DNA of 64,000 nucleotides, taken from contig DATLTS010000031.1 of the NCBI GenBank assembly GCA_035533475.1, forward strand, positions 21,349 through 85,348, read 5' to 3'. Shown here piece by piece: positions 1 through 8,509 of this stretch (its first letter is position 1; the number at the start of each line of letters is the position of its first letter). A model generated the notes under the pieces. That model was not told the DNA's origin. It was given only the letters and a program-made list of their open reading frames with translations, and did not search any database. Origin of the DNA: Mycobacteriales bacterium. Its GTDB lineage: Bacteria; Actinomycetota; Actinomycetes; DATLTS01. A program made the position numbers and the translations under genes.

Positions 1-675
1 GTCGGCGTTCGACACGACGGGGATCCGTGGATCGGCGACCGGCAGCGCGCCCGCCAGGTGCTCGAGGGTCCGCCGGGCGGGCTCCATAGCCGCGGTGTGG
101 AAGGCCCCGGCTACGGCGAGCCGGCGGAGCCGGGCCCGGGCCGGCGGGTCGGCGGCAAGCTCGTCGAGAGCGGTGACCGGGCCGGCGGCGACGACCTGTC
201 CGGCGCCGTTGACATTGGCCGCGATCAGGCCGAGCCGGGCGAGGGCCCCGGCCACCTCGTCGGGGTCTCCACCGAGGATCGCGGTCATCCCGGTGGGCGT
301 CAGCGCGGCGGCGGCGGCCATCGCCCGGCCGCGGGCTGCGACCAGCCCCAGCGCGGTGTCGTCGCTGAGTGCACCGGACAGGGCGGCCGCCGTCAGCTCG
401 CCGACGCTGTGCCCGGAAACGGCACCGAGACCTTCCGGCCAGTCCGGTGCACCGAGCTCCGCGGCGACCGCGAGGGCGCTGGCCACGAGCAACGGCTGGG
501 CCACCGAGGTGTCGCGGATCTCCTCGTCGCCGGCCACCGTTCCGGCCCGGCGCAGGTCTACGCCGGTGAGCGCGCTCGCCCAGTCCAGTCGGGTGGCGAC
601 CCCGGGGAGTTCGAGCCACGGGTCGAGGAAGCCCGGGGTCTGGGCGCCTTGCCCCGGGCAGACGATGGCGAGCAC
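1..675 (-). CDS. fabD: Malonyl-CoA:ACP transacylase, FabD (3' end beyond window)
   Basis: Transfers malonyl groups from CoA to acyl carrier protein, supplying type II fatty-acid synthesis in the cytoplasm. The translation shows the family signature GQGAQTPGF near the N-terminus and the nucleophile elbow GHSVGE, followed by the AFHTAAMEPA segment that carries the second catalytic histidine. The GTG at 675 places the protein start right before LAIVCPGQGAQ, as in other actinobacterial FabD proteins; an in-frame GTG at 720 would add 15 residues. About 225 codons are visible and the remainder lies to the left of the window. It follows fasR on the same strand, the order known in Streptomyces and Mycobacterium, where FasR activates this operon. 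Confidence 0.95.
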   Translation of the reverse strand, partial: MLAIVCPGQGAQTPGFLDPWLELPGVATRLDWASALTGVDLRRAGTVAGDEEIRDTSVAQPLLVASALAVAAELGAPDWPEGLGAVSGHSVGELTAAALSGALSDDTALGLVAARGRAMAAAAALTPTGMTAILGGDPDEVAGALARLGLIAANVNGAGQVVAAGPVTALDELAADPPARARLRRLAVAGAFHTAAMEPARRTLEHLAGALPVADPRIPVVSNAD

Positions 676-741
676 AGGGTCCAGCCCATCGGACCTGGCG
701 TGCCGGGGCAACCTCGACACCCACGAAGTCGAGCGAGGCTC

Positions 742-760
742 TTTGGAGGTTTCCTACAAA
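742..760. promoter_or_regulatory. Candidate FasR operator upstream of fabD
   Basis: A 19-bp near-perfect palindrome, TTTGGAGG-TTT-CCTACAAA, has 8-bp arms with one mismatched pair. It overlaps the stop codon of fasR and lies about 67 bp upstream of the likely fabD start. FasR proteins of Streptomyces and mycobacteria are known to bind an inverted repeat in the fabD promoter. Assigning this site to FasR is inference from position and symmetry. Confidence 0.5.
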
Positions 761-1908
761 ACTGGCTTCTCGCCCGCCAGCCGGCCGAAGGCCAGGGCCA
801 GCCGCAGGACGAATGCGGAACGAGGGTCCGAGGGGGAGTGCCCGGTGATCTCGGCCGACCGGCGGAGCCGGTAACGCACGGTATTCGGATGCACGAACAG
901 CAGGCGGGCGGTGGCCTCGAGGGAGCCGGCGGATTCCAGATAGGCCGCCACGGTGTCTAAGAGGTGGCCGCCGGCGTCGGCCAACGGGGTGTAGACCTCC
1001 TCCAGGAGCGCCGTGACCGCCCCCGGGTCCCCGGCCAACGCCCGCTCGGCGAGCAACTCGGTCGCGGGAACGGGACGGGGGGCCCCGGGCCAGGCGGCGG
1101 CCGCCCGGAGCCCGCCGATCGCCGCGGCGGCCGAGGTCTCGGCCGTGGCCAGGTCGCTCACCGTGGGTCCGAGAACCACCGGTCCGTCGCCGAACTCGCC
1201 GGCCAGCAGGTCGGCCGCTCCGACCGGGTCGGCGGCGCCGACGATCACCACCAGCCGATCTCCCTGGAACCCGCCGAGGGCGTAGGCCCCGGCCCGGCGG
1301 GCCGCCCGCGCGATCGCGTCGAGGACGGCTTCCGGCTCGCCGGCCGGGGCGTGCCCGGCGAGCACCGCCACCGGGGTCCCGGCGCTCCAGCCGAGGGCCG
1401 CGGCCCGGGAGAGCAGGCCGGCGTCGGCCTCGCCCCGGAGCACCGCGTCGACCACCAGGGCCTCGAGCCGGGCGTCCCAGGCGCCGCGCTCTTCGGCGGT
1501 CCGGGCGTAAACGAGGGCGGTGGCGAAGGCGATCTCCCGGGAGTAGCGGAGCACGGCGACGCGGAGCAGGGCCTCGTCGCCCGGCGCCGCCAGGGTGGCG
1601 ACGTGCTCCTCGATCGTGTCGATCGCGGCCCGGACCAGTTCGACGGTCTGCTGCAACGTCACCGATCTCGCCAACGCGCGGGGGGCGGTGCCGAATACAT
1701 CGCCCGGCAGGCCGGTCCCTGGGGAGGGTCGGCGCAACCAGACGACGAAGCTGGCGATCCCGGCCTGCACGACGAGGCCGACCCAGGCCCGCTGGTCGGC
1801 GGGCATGGCCCGAAACCACGGCAGCGTCGCGTCCATCCGGGTGACCGCCTGGGTCGCGATCTTCCCGGCGGCCCGCTCGATTCGACGGGCGGTGCCGGCG
1901 GCGGTCAT
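754..1908 (-). CDS. fasR: PucR-family activator of fatty-acid synthesis, FasR
   Basis: Transcriptional activator of the fabD operon in actinobacteria. The 384-residue protein has the N-terminal segment ARMDxTLPWFRAMP-like (here TRMDATLPWFRAMPADQRAW) typical of FasR, a middle GGDEF-like/PucR region, and a C-terminal PucR helix-turn-helix (roughly residues 315-375, with the hallmark HPNTVRYRLRR). The ATG at 1908 is the first possible start and matches the family N-terminus. It is followed on the same strand by fabD with under 100 bp between them, and a palindrome that could be its operator sits at its 3' end. In Mycobacterium, FasR responds to long-chain acyl-CoA; whether this one does cannot be seen from sequence. 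Confidence 0.9.
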   Translation of the reverse strand: MTAAGTARRIERAAGKIATQAVTRMDATLPWFRAMPADQRAWVGLVVQAGIASFVVWLRRPSPGTGLPGDVFGTAPRALARSVTLQQTVELVRAAIDTIEEHVATLAAPGDEALLRVAVLRYSREIAFATALVYARTAEERGAWDARLEALVVDAVLRGEADAGLLSRAAALGWSAGTPVAVLAGHAPAGEPEAVLDAIARAARRAGAYALGGFQGDRLVVIVGAADPVGAADLLAGEFGDGPVVLGPTVSDLATAETSAAAAIGGLRAAAAWPGAPRPVPATELLAERALAGDPGAVTALLEEVYTPLADAGGHLLDTVAAYLESAGSLEATARLLFVHPNTVRYRLRRSAEITGHSPSDPRSAFVLRLALAFGRLAGEKPVL

Positions 1909-1957
1909 CGGCCCCCTCCCTGGCGTGGCTGCGCCCGTAGTGCATCACGATCTGAGG

Positions 1958-3004
1958 ATGACCCCACGCCGGGACCCGGTGGCCGACCTGCGGCGGATCG
2001 CCTTCCTGCTCGAGCGGGCGCAGGAACCGACCTACCGGGTACGGGCCTTCCGCCGGGCCGCGGCGGCGGTCGCCGGACTGGGGGCGGACGAGCTGGACAG
2101 CCGGCTGGGGCTGGGGTCGCTAACCGAGTTGCCCGGAATCGGCGAGGTCACCGCCCGGTGCGTGCAGGAATCCGCCGCCGGCGAGGTCCCGGTCTACCTC
2201 CGCCGCCTCGAGGCCACCGGGGGACGCCCGGTCGCCGAGGGGGGAGCCGAGCTCCGGCAGGCGTTGCGCGGCGACCTCCATACGCACTCCGACTGGTCCG
2301 ACGGCGGCAGCCCGATCGCCGAGATGGCCGGGGCCGCCCGCGATCTGGGGCACGGCTACCTCGCCCTGACCGACCACTCGCCCCGGCTGACGGTGGCCCG
2401 CGGGTTGTCTCCGCAGCGGCTCCGCGAGCAACTGCGGGTCGTCGCCGGGTTGAACGAAAAGCTTGCCCCGTTCCGGATTCTCACCGGGATCGAGGTCGAC
2501 ATACTCGACGACGGCGGGCTGGACCAGGAGCCGGAACTGCTCGACCGGCTCGACGTCGTCGTGGCCAGCGTGCACTCGAAGCTACGGATGCCGGCCGCCG
2601 AGATGACCCGGCGGATGGTCGTCGCGATCGCCAACCCGCGGGTCGACGTGCTCGGGCACTGCACCGGCCGGCTGATCGTCGGGCGCGGTCGCCCCGAGTC
2701 GGCGTTCGACGCTGAGCTCGTCTTCGAGGCCTGCCGCCGATTCGGCGTCGCGGTGGAGGTGAACAGCCGCCCGGAGCGTCTCGACCCGCCGAAGCGGCTG
2801 CTGCGGTTGGCGGTCGAGGCCGGCTGCCTGGTCGCCATCGACACCGACGCGCACGCGCCCGGCCAGCTCGACTGGCAGCCCTACGGCTGCGAGCGGGCGG
2901 CTGCCTGCGGGGTGCCGGCGGACCTCGTGGTCAACTCGTGGCCGGCCGACCGGCTGCTCGCCTGGACGGCGCGGGCGTCCGACTCAGGAGCTGCTCCGGG
3001 GTGA
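1958..3004 (+). CDS. PHP-domain phosphoesterase with helix-hairpin-helix N-terminus
   Basis: The 348-residue protein begins with a DNA-polymerase-beta-like helical and HhH region (LRRIAFLLERA, LPGIGEVTA, residues about 8-60) and continues with a complete PHP metal-binding domain: DLHTHSDWSD, the lone Glu in GIEVDI, His in VASVHSK, LGHCTGR, and the terminal IDTDAH. This is the arrangement of the C-terminal half of bacterial DNA polymerase X, but without the polymerase palm, so a metal-dependent phosphatase or nuclease is likely and the substrate is unknown. The ATG at 1958 follows TGAGG. It is divergent from fasR and overlaps the following convergent gene by 21 bp. Confidence 0.8.
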   Translation: MTPRRDPVADLRRIAFLLERAQEPTYRVRAFRRAAAAVAGLGADELDSRLGLGSLTELPGIGEVTARCVQESAAGEVPVYLRRLEATGGRPVAEGGAELRQALRGDLHTHSDWSDGGSPIAEMAGAARDLGHGYLALTDHSPRLTVARGLSPQRLREQLRVVAGLNEKLAPFRILTGIEVDILDDGGLDQEPELLDRLDVVVASVHSKLRMPAAEMTRRMVVAIANPRVDVLGHCTGRLIVGRGRPESAFDAELVFEACRRFGVAVEVNSRPERLDPPKRLLRLAVEAGCLVAIDTDAHAPGQLDWQPYGCERAAACGVPADLVVNSWPADRLLAWTARASDSGAAPG

Positions 3005-3829
3005 CGGGATGAGCTCACGGAGCGGGAGCACGAGGGCATCGGTGAGGTTGTCGTCGACCGTATCGGCGACGAGGAGGGCGCAGGCCGCGTCGAGGCACAG
3101 GGCAAGCACCTGTTGCTCGGCGTCGGGGTCCTGGCGCACCCGACCGGCGGGTGGGCAGGTCAGGCAGATCCGGCCGATGCCCTGTGCCCCGCTGCGTCGG
3201 ACCAGCATCCACAACCGCCGGCGAGACGTCAGGCAGGCGGCCTGCCAGGTCTCGTCCCGGGCCGCCTCCCGGACCCGGTCGTCGAAGCGCCCGGCTCGCT
3301 CCTTGAGGGTGCTGAACAGTTCCGCGGCCGCGGCGTCGTGGCAGCGGGTGGCAAGCAGCGGAAGCGTCGCGAGCACCGATTTCACCTGGGCCGCGTTCGG
3401 GCCCAGGTCCGGCTCGTCGACCGCGCTCACCGGGTAGACCGAACGCCAGGCCCGCATCAGGGCGAGGTACTCACCCCGGCTGAGGATCGGCCGGGCGTAG
3501 GCACCGGCGATCGCGTCGCGAACCGCCTTGAGGGCGACGGTCGTGACCTGCGGGTCGACACTGATGTAGTGCTCCTCGCCGGCGAGGTCGTCGGCGAACA
3601 ACGCCTGGACCGCCTCGAAAGCGGCGAGGACCTCGAGGACGAGCGGGCTGTCGGCGTCCAGGGCCCGGCTGCGGGCGTCGGCGAGATAGACCGTGTTGTG
3701 CCACCCCGCGGCCAGCGCCGGAAGCTCGGCGTCGGTGACGTGCGGCAACTGGGCGAGCACGCCGAGGATCTCCGCGAGGTTGGGGTGTTCCTCGAGCGAG
3801 CTGGGGGCGGAGCGTCGCCGAACTGCCAT
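2984..3829 (-). CDS. Conserved actinobacterial protein of unknown function
   Basis: I do not recognise a named family. The 281-residue product is largely helical and soluble by inspection. Its N-terminal part (LEEHPNLAEILGVLAQLPHVTDAELPALAAG, shown here only as landmarks at residues about 10-40) is followed by tyrosine- and arginine-rich segments and a Cys pair in RICLTC. The ATG at 3829 is chosen because AGGAGG lies immediately upstream with ideal spacing; the open frame continues further but has no comparable ribosome site. It lies 161 bp downstream of aceE on the same strand, so co-transcription is possible, and its 3' end overlaps the PHP gene. Confidence 0.7.
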   Translation of the reverse strand: MAVRRRSAPSSLEEHPNLAEILGVLAQLPHVTDAELPALAAGWHNTVYLADARSRALDADSPLVLEVLAAFEAVQALFADDLAGEEHYISVDPQVTTVALKAVRDAIAGAYARPILSRGEYLALMRAWRSVYPVSAVDEPDLGPNAAQVKSVLATLPLLATRCHDAAAAELFSTLKERAGRFDDRVREAARDETWQAACLTSRRRLWMLVRRSGAQGIGRICLTCPPAGRVRQDPDAEQQVLALCLDAACALLVADTVDDNLTDALVLPLRELIPSPRSSS

Positions 3830-3990
3830 CGTGCCTCCTGTGCCGGAGACCATCGTGGGAGATGCCGGAGCCCGCTGACGGCAACTTGTCCCGACTCGCC
3901 CGAAAACCGCCCGGTCGGGCCACCCGGCATCCCCCGACCGGGCCATGTCCGGCGCCGCGCGGCTGGGCAATCGCTCCGGGGAGGAGCCCG

Positions 3991-6696
3991 TCAGAGCCCG
4001 TAGGAAGCCGCGGCCCGGGCCGGTAGTTCCGCCTTGACCTCACCGCGGCGGGCGAGCTGGGACAGGACGATGACGGTGAGCGACTCGGCGTCGACACCGA
4101 AGTGCCGGCGCAGCGCGGGCCGGGTGTCGGAGCGGCCGAATCCATCCGTCCCCAACGACGTCCAGTCCCCGGGAACCCAGGGGGCGATCTGGTCGGGGAC
4201 GGCCCGCATCCAGTCGGAGACCGCGACCACCGGACCGGGGGCGCCGTCGAGGGCCTTCGTCACGTAGGGCACCTTGACCTCGCCGACCCGGTGCCTGCGG
4301 TTGTAGTCCTCGCAGGCCAGCGCGTCGCGGCGCAGCTCGGTCCACGACGTCGCCGACCAGACGTCCGCGGCCACCCCCCATTCGTCGGCCAACCGCCGTT
4401 GCGCGTCGAGGGCCCAGCTGATCGCGGTGCCGGACGCGAGCAGTTGGGCGCGCGGGGGAGGCTCGTTGGAGATGTCGATCGGCGGTGCGGTCCGGTACCG
4501 GTACAGGCCGCGGAGCACGCCCTCCCGGATGCCGTCCGCCTCCGGCACGGCCGGCTGCGGACCGGGCTCGTTGTAGACCGTCAGGTAGTAGAAGACCGGC
4601 TCCGGATCCTTCCCATACATCCGCTTCAACGCGTCTTCCACGATGAACGAGATCTCGTATGCCCAGGCGGGGTCGTAGGACACGCAGGCCGGATTGGTCG
4701 ACGCGAGCAGGTGCGAATGCCCGTCCTCGTGTTGCAGGCCCTCGCCGTTCAAGGTGGTGCGCCCGGCCGTCGCACCGAGCAGGAAGCCGTGCCCCATCTG
4801 GTCGGCGAACGCCCAGATCAGGTCTCCGACCCGCTGGAAGCCGAACATCGAGTAGAAGATGAACACCGGGATCATGTGCTCGCCGTGCGTTGCGTACGTC
4901 GTCCCGGCGGCAATCGTCGACGCCATCGAGCCGGCCTCGCTGATCCCTTCGTGCAGGATCTGGCCCTGGCGGTCCTCCCGGTAGGAAAGCAGGAGCTCCT
5001 TGTCCACCGGGTCGTACTGCTGACCGTGCGGCGAGTAGATCTTCGCGGTCGGGAAGAGCGAGTCCATCCCGAACGTGCGGGCCTCGTCCGGGATGACCGG
5101 CACGAAACGCGGGCCGATGGCCTTGTCCTTCATCAGGTCCTTGAGCAGCCGGACGAACGCCATCGTCGTCGCCATCGGCTGATCGCCGGATCCCTTGCGC
5201 AGCCGCTCGTATGCCTTCTCCGCGGGTAGCGCGAGCGGCTTGGCGCGGACCCGGCGTTCCGGCAGGAAACCGCCCAGCGCCTGCCGGCGCTCGAGCATGT
5301 AGGCGATCTCCTCGGAGTCCTTCCCCGGGTGGTAGTACGGCGGCAACTCCGCGGCGAGGTCCTCGTCGGAGATGTCGAGGTAGAGCCGGTCCCGGAAGGT
5401 CTTGAGCTCCGCCTTCGTCAGTTTCTTCATCTGGTGCGTCGCGTTCCGCGCCTCGAAGTCCGGACCGAGCGTCCAACCCTTGATGGTCTGGGCGAGGATG
5501 ACCGTCGGCTGACCGACGTGCTCGCGCGAGGCCTTGAACGCGGCATACACCTTGCGATAGTCGTGACCGCCCCGGGAGAGTCGGGTGATCTGCTCGTCGG
5601 AGAGCCGATCGACCATCTTGCGCAGTCGAGGGTCGCGGCCGAAGAAGTCCTCGCGGATGAACGCGCCGTCGCTCACCGAGTAGGTCTGGAACTGGCCGTC
5701 CGGCGTCGTGTTCATCGCGTTGACCAGCACGCCATCCGCGTCGCGCGCCAGCAGGTCGTCCCACTCCCGGCCCCAGACCACCTTGATGACGTGCCAGCCG
5801 GCGCCGCGGAAGATGCTCTCCAACTCCTGGATGATTTTGCCGTTGCCCCGGACCGGACCGTCGAGGCGCTGGAGGTTGCAGTTGACGACGAACGTCAGGT
5901 TGTCGAGCTCCTCGCGGGCGGCGACGCCGAGCGCGCCGAGCGACTCGGGCTCGTCCATCTCGCCGTCGCCGAGGAACGCCCAGACATGCGACCGCGAGGT
6001 GTCCTTGATCTGTCGGGCCAGCAGGTAGCGGTTGAACCTTGCCTGATAGATCGCCTGGAGCGGCGAGAGCCCCATCGAGACGGTCGGGAATTCCCAGAAC
6101 TTCGGCATCAGCCGCGGGTGCGGATAGGACGGCAGGCCGCCGCCCGGGTGCGAGAGCTCCTGGCGGAACCCGTCGAGCTCGGTCTCGGAGAGTCGGCCTT
6201 CGAGGAACGCCCGGGCATAGATCCCCGGTGAGGCGTGGCCCTGGAAGTACACCTGGTCGCCGGACTCCCCGCCCTCCTTGCCACGGAAGAAGTGGTTGAA
6301 CCCGACCTCGTAGAGCGAGGCGGCCGAGGCGTAGGTCGCGATGTGGCCGCCGACGTTGGTCCGGGCGTTGGCCCGGGTCACCATCACCGCGGCGTTCCAG
6401 CGGATGTAGGCGCGGATCCGCCGCTCCGCATGCTCGTCGCCGGGGAACCACGGCTCGTCCTCCGCGGGGATCGTGTTGACGTAGTCGGTGCTGCGCAGGG
6501 CCGGCACCCCGACCTGACGTTCCCGGGCCCGCTCGAGCAGCTTGAGCATGAGGAAACGGGCCCGCCGCGGACCCGCGTCGTCGATCACCCCGTCGAGAGA
6601 CTCGATCCACTCCGCGGTCTCCTGCGGGTCGACGTCGGGGATCTGGCTCGGCATTCCGTCGGTGATTACGGTGTACCGGTCCCGGCTCGACGCCAC
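3991..6696 (-). CDS. aceE: Pyruvate dehydrogenase E1 component, homodimeric type
   Basis: Thiamine-diphosphate enzyme that decarboxylates pyruvate and passes the acetyl group to lipoyl-E2. At 901 residues it matches the single-chain AceE length. Visible landmarks are the N-terminal [10 protein letters not shown], the TPP motif starting [10 protein letters not shown] and ending at [11 protein letters not shown], and the C-terminal transketolase-like half with [19 protein letters not shown]. The GTG at 6696 preceded by CGAGGAGC gives the N-terminus ASSRDRYTV expected for the family; translation can be read much further upstream but that is not coding. Its partners E2 (right end of window) and lipoate enzymes lipA/lipB lie in the same conserved region. 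The neighbouring DUF3052 gene is divergent, as in Streptomyces and Mycobacterium. Confidence 0.97.
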   Translation of the reverse strand: MASSRDRYTVITDGMPSQIPDVDPQETAEWIESLDGVIDDAGPRRARFLMLKLLERARERQVGVPALRSTDYVNTIPAEDEPWFPGDEHAERRIRAYIRWNAAVMVTRANARTNVGGHIATYASAASLYEVGFNHFFRGKEGGESGDQVYFQGHASPGIYARAFLEGRLSETELDGFRQELSHPGGGLPSYPHPRLMPKFWEFPTVSMGLSPLQAIYQARFNRYLLARQIKDTSRSHVWAFLGDGEMDEPESLGALGVAAREELDNLTFVVNCNLQRLDGPVRGNGKIIQELESIFRGAGWHVIKVVWGREWDDLLARDADGVLVNAMNTTPDGQFQTYSVSDGAFIREDFFGRDPRLRKMVDRLSDEQITRLSRGGHDYRKVYAAFKASREHVGQPTVILAQTIKGWTLGPDFEARNATHQMKKLTKAELKTFRDRLYLDISDEDLAAELPPYYHPGKDSEEIAYMLERRQALGGFLPERRVRAKPLALPAEKAYERLRKGSGDQPMATTMAFVRLLKDLMKDKAIGPRFVPVIPDEARTFGMDSLFPTAKIYSPHGQQYDPVDKELLLSYREDRQGQILHEGISEAGSMASTIAAGTTYATHGEHMIPVFIFYSMFGFQRVGDLIWAFADQMGHGFLLGATAGRTTLNGEGLQHEDGHSHLLASTNPACVSYDPAWAYEISFIVEDALKRMYGKDPEPVFYYLTVYNEPGPQPAVPEADGIREGVLRGLYRYRTAPPIDISNEPPPRAQLLASGTAISWALDAQRRLADEWGVAADVWSATSWTELRRDALACEDYNRRHRVGEVKVPYVTKALDGAPGPVVAVSDWMRAVPDQIAPWVPGDWTSLGTDGFGRSDTRPALRRHFGVDAESLTVIVLSQLARRGEVKAELPARAAASYGL

Positions 6697-7098
6697 GCTG
6701 CTCCTCGCGCTTTCGGCCGGTCGCTGGCCCGTTCCAGGGCCGGTCCGCCTCCCATCGTGGTACTTCGAAGCCCCGCCGTCACCTGGTGGGGCTCCCGCGG
6801 GACCGGTCGGGAGCAGGTCGGCGTTCCTGCCACCCACCCTTTGTCTTCCCTTCAACGAGGCCCTCCCCCTCATCGGTGCCTGGCAGTCGACTGTGGTCCC
6901 GATCTCCTCGCCGACAACCCGCGCCGCATCGTGCGGGTCTCGCTGGCGGCGGGCTTTCGGGGTGCCGTTTCGGGCCGAGCGGGTGGATGGAATCGGCCGA
7001 GGACTTGCGCGACCGCCTCGGACCGGGTGGACTACCGGCACCGCCCCGCGCCGGGGCGGTCGGCGCCCCATCGCCGATCCTCGAGGGAGGCAGCAGCC
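6697..7098. other. Divergent intergenic region between aceE and the DUF3052 gene
   Basis: About 400 bp with no convincing gene; open frames here are GC-driven. It must contain the promoters of both divergent genes. The only clear structure is a perfect 8-bp inverted repeat with a 5-base loop, ACCGCCCC-GCGCC-GGGGCGGT, at 7040-7060, which lies about 40 bp upstream of the DUF3052 start and could be a regulator site or leader hairpin. No run of T follows it. Confidence 0.5.
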
Positions 7099-7536
7099 GT
7101 GAGCGCCACCGCGGACCCCGCGGAAGGTCACCGGAGCTTGGCCGACAAGCTCGTGACACCCGGCTCGATCGTGCAGGAGATCGGCTACGACGACGACGTC
7201 GACGAGGACCTTCGCCGAGCCGTGCAGGAGCGGTGCGGGTCGCCGCTCGTTGGGGACGACTATGACGATGTCGTCGACACCGTGCTGTTGTGGTGGCGCG
7301 ACGACGACGGGGATCTGGTCGACGTCCTGGTCGACGCGCTCGGCCCGCTGGCCGAGAACGGCGTCATCTGGCTCTTCACCCCGAAGTCCGGGCGCCCGGG
7401 GCACGTCGAGCCGAGCGACATCAACGAGGCCGCCCCGACCGCGGGGTTGACCCAGACGACCAGCCTCAGCGCCGGCCGCGACTGGTCCGGAGCCCGGTTG
7501 GTGTCGCCCCGGACCTCCCGATCGAGCCGTCGCTAG
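7099..7536 (+). CDS. DUF3052 family protein
   Basis: Small acidic protein of 145 residues with the core [20 protein letters not shown] and a second block [18 protein letters not shown], which mark the DUF3052 family found next to aceE in most actinobacteria. The biochemical function is unknown. The GTG at 7099 is preceded by GAGGGAGG; longer open translation upstream is non-coding. It is transcribed away from aceE and followed 12 bp later by the peroxiredoxin gene, so the two probably form one transcript. The fixed linkage to aceE and AhpE suggests a role around pyruvate oxidation or redox control, but this is inference. Confidence 0.85.
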   Translation: MSATADPAEGHRSLADKLVTPGSIVQEIGYDDDVDEDLRRAVQERCGSPLVGDDYDDVVDTVLLWWRDDDGDLVDVLVDALGPLAENGVIWLFTPKSGRPGHVEPSDINEAAPTAGLTQTTSLSAGRDWSGARLVSPRTSRSSRR

Positions 7537-7548
7537 CCCGGTTACCGG

Positions 7549-8007
7549 ATGACGACGGACATCGGCGCGCCCGCCCCGGAGTTCAGCCTGCGGGACAGCA
7601 ACCTCGCCGAAGTCCGGCTGACCGACTTCCGCGATCGGCGGGCGGTCGTTCTGGTCTTCTACCCGTTCGCGTTCACCCCGACGTGCACGGGGGAGCTCTG
7701 CGCGATCCGGGACGACCTGGCCAGCCTGGAGAACGATCGGGTCCAGGTTCTCGCGGTCTCCTGCGACCCGCCGGCGACCCTGCGCGCTTTCGCGTCGTCG
7801 CAGTCGCTGAGCTACCCGTTGCTGTCTGACTTCTGGCCACACGGTGCGGCGGCGCGCGCCTACGGGGTGTTCAACGAAACGATCGGCGCGGCGGTGCGCG
7901 GCACCTTCATCATCGACCGGGAGGGGCTGCTGCGTTGGCAGGTCGTGAACGCGATCCCCGACCCGCGCGACGTCGCCGAGTACAAGACGGCGCTGGCGGC
8001 GCTGTGA
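7549..8007 (+). CDS. ahpE: Peroxiredoxin, AhpE/Bcp type
   Basis: Thiol peroxidase reducing hydrogen peroxide, organic hydroperoxides or peroxynitrite in the cytoplasm. In this 152-residue protein the peroxidatic cysteine is Cys46 in the motif PFAFTPTC, with Thr at the family position, and a second cysteine is Cys51 (GELC), five residues on. M. tuberculosis AhpE acts as a one-Cys enzyme regenerated by mycothiol/mycoredoxin; the extra Cys51 here could act as a resolving residue. The conserved C-terminal Arg is present in AVRGTF. It lies 12 bp downstream of the DUF3052 gene. Confidence 0.9.
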   Translation: MTTDIGAPAPEFSLRDSNLAEVRLTDFRDRRAVVLVFYPFAFTPTCTGELCAIRDDLASLENDRVQVLAVSCDPPATLRAFASSQSLSYPLLSDFWPHGAAARAYGVFNETIGAAVRGTFIIDREGLLRWQVVNAIPDPRDVAEYKTALAAL

Positions 8008-8029
8008 CCCGGTCGGGCCTGGCGCCCTG

Positions 8030-8356
8030 ATGCCCTGCTACCGGTGCGGGGCCCGGCAAACCGACCCGGTTCGGGGGGCCAGCCCGTGGAAGCGCGGCGT
8101 CCATCTCGGGGGCCAGGTGCTCGTCTGCCCGGACTGCCAGCAGGGCCGGGACTGGACCGCCGACCTCGACCGTTGCCCGCAGTGCGGGTCGACGATGCTG
8201 GTCCGGGCGCTCGGCCAGACCACGTGCCGGGGCTGCGCCGCGGTCGTCGAGGTGCCGTCCGCGCCGCCCTCCGACGATGCGGCCGGCGGGCCGGCGGCGC
8301 TTTCCGACGAGGTCGCGCGGGCGCTGGAACGGGTGCTCCGGGCGCCACCGGCGTGA
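8030..8356 (+). CDS. Small zinc-ribbon protein
   Basis: A 108-residue protein with three zinc-knuckle pairs: CYRC at residues 3-6, CPDC near 33-36, then CPQC and CRGC around 49-67. The last two pairs form a rubredoxin-like ribbon, and the C-terminal tail is acidic and helical ([13 protein letters not shown]). No family name is recognised; similar small actinobacterial zinc proteins are uncharacterised. It starts 22 bp after the peroxiredoxin stop on the same strand and ends 37 bp before the tRNA gene, so it is probably the last gene of the DUF3052-ahpE transcript. Coding is supported by the regular cysteine spacing rather than by homology. Confidence 0.65.
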   Translation: MPCYRCGARQTDPVRGASPWKRGVHLGGQVLVCPDCQQGRDWTADLDRCPQCGSTMLVRALGQTTCRGCAAVVEVPSAPPSDDAAGGPAALSDEVARALERVLRAPPA

Positions 8357-8393
8357 CGGTTGGCCCCGCCGGGGCGCGGTACCGTGGCCGGCC

Positions 8394-8465
8394 GGGCGCG
8401 TAGCTCAGCGGCAGAGCTCTCGCCTTACAAGCGAGCGGCCGTAGGTTCGACTCCTACCGCGCCCA
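8394..8465 (+). tRNA. tRNA-Val(UAC)
   Basis: A complete cloverleaf can be folded by eye: the acceptor stem GGGCGCG pairs with CGCGCCC; the D arm is GCTC/GAGC; the anticodon arm CTCGC-CTTACAA-GCGAG has anticodon TAC at 8426-8428; and the T arm is GTAGG-TTCGACT-CCTAC. The discriminator base is A at 8465 and CCA is not encoded. Confidence 0.97.
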
Positions 8466-8509
8466 CGCATCGGCAGCGGCGCGTCGTGGCCCGGATAGCC
8501 TGCTCCGCA

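Noticed and set aside
964..2715. 583-codon plus-strand frame across fasR and the PHP gene
   Set aside because: It runs antisense to FasR and out of frame with the PHP protein; the composition is Gly/Arg/Pro-rich without motifs.
7040..7060. Riboswitch upstream of the DUF3052 gene
   Set aside because: Only one simple hairpin is visible and no known riboswitch core sequence was recognised.
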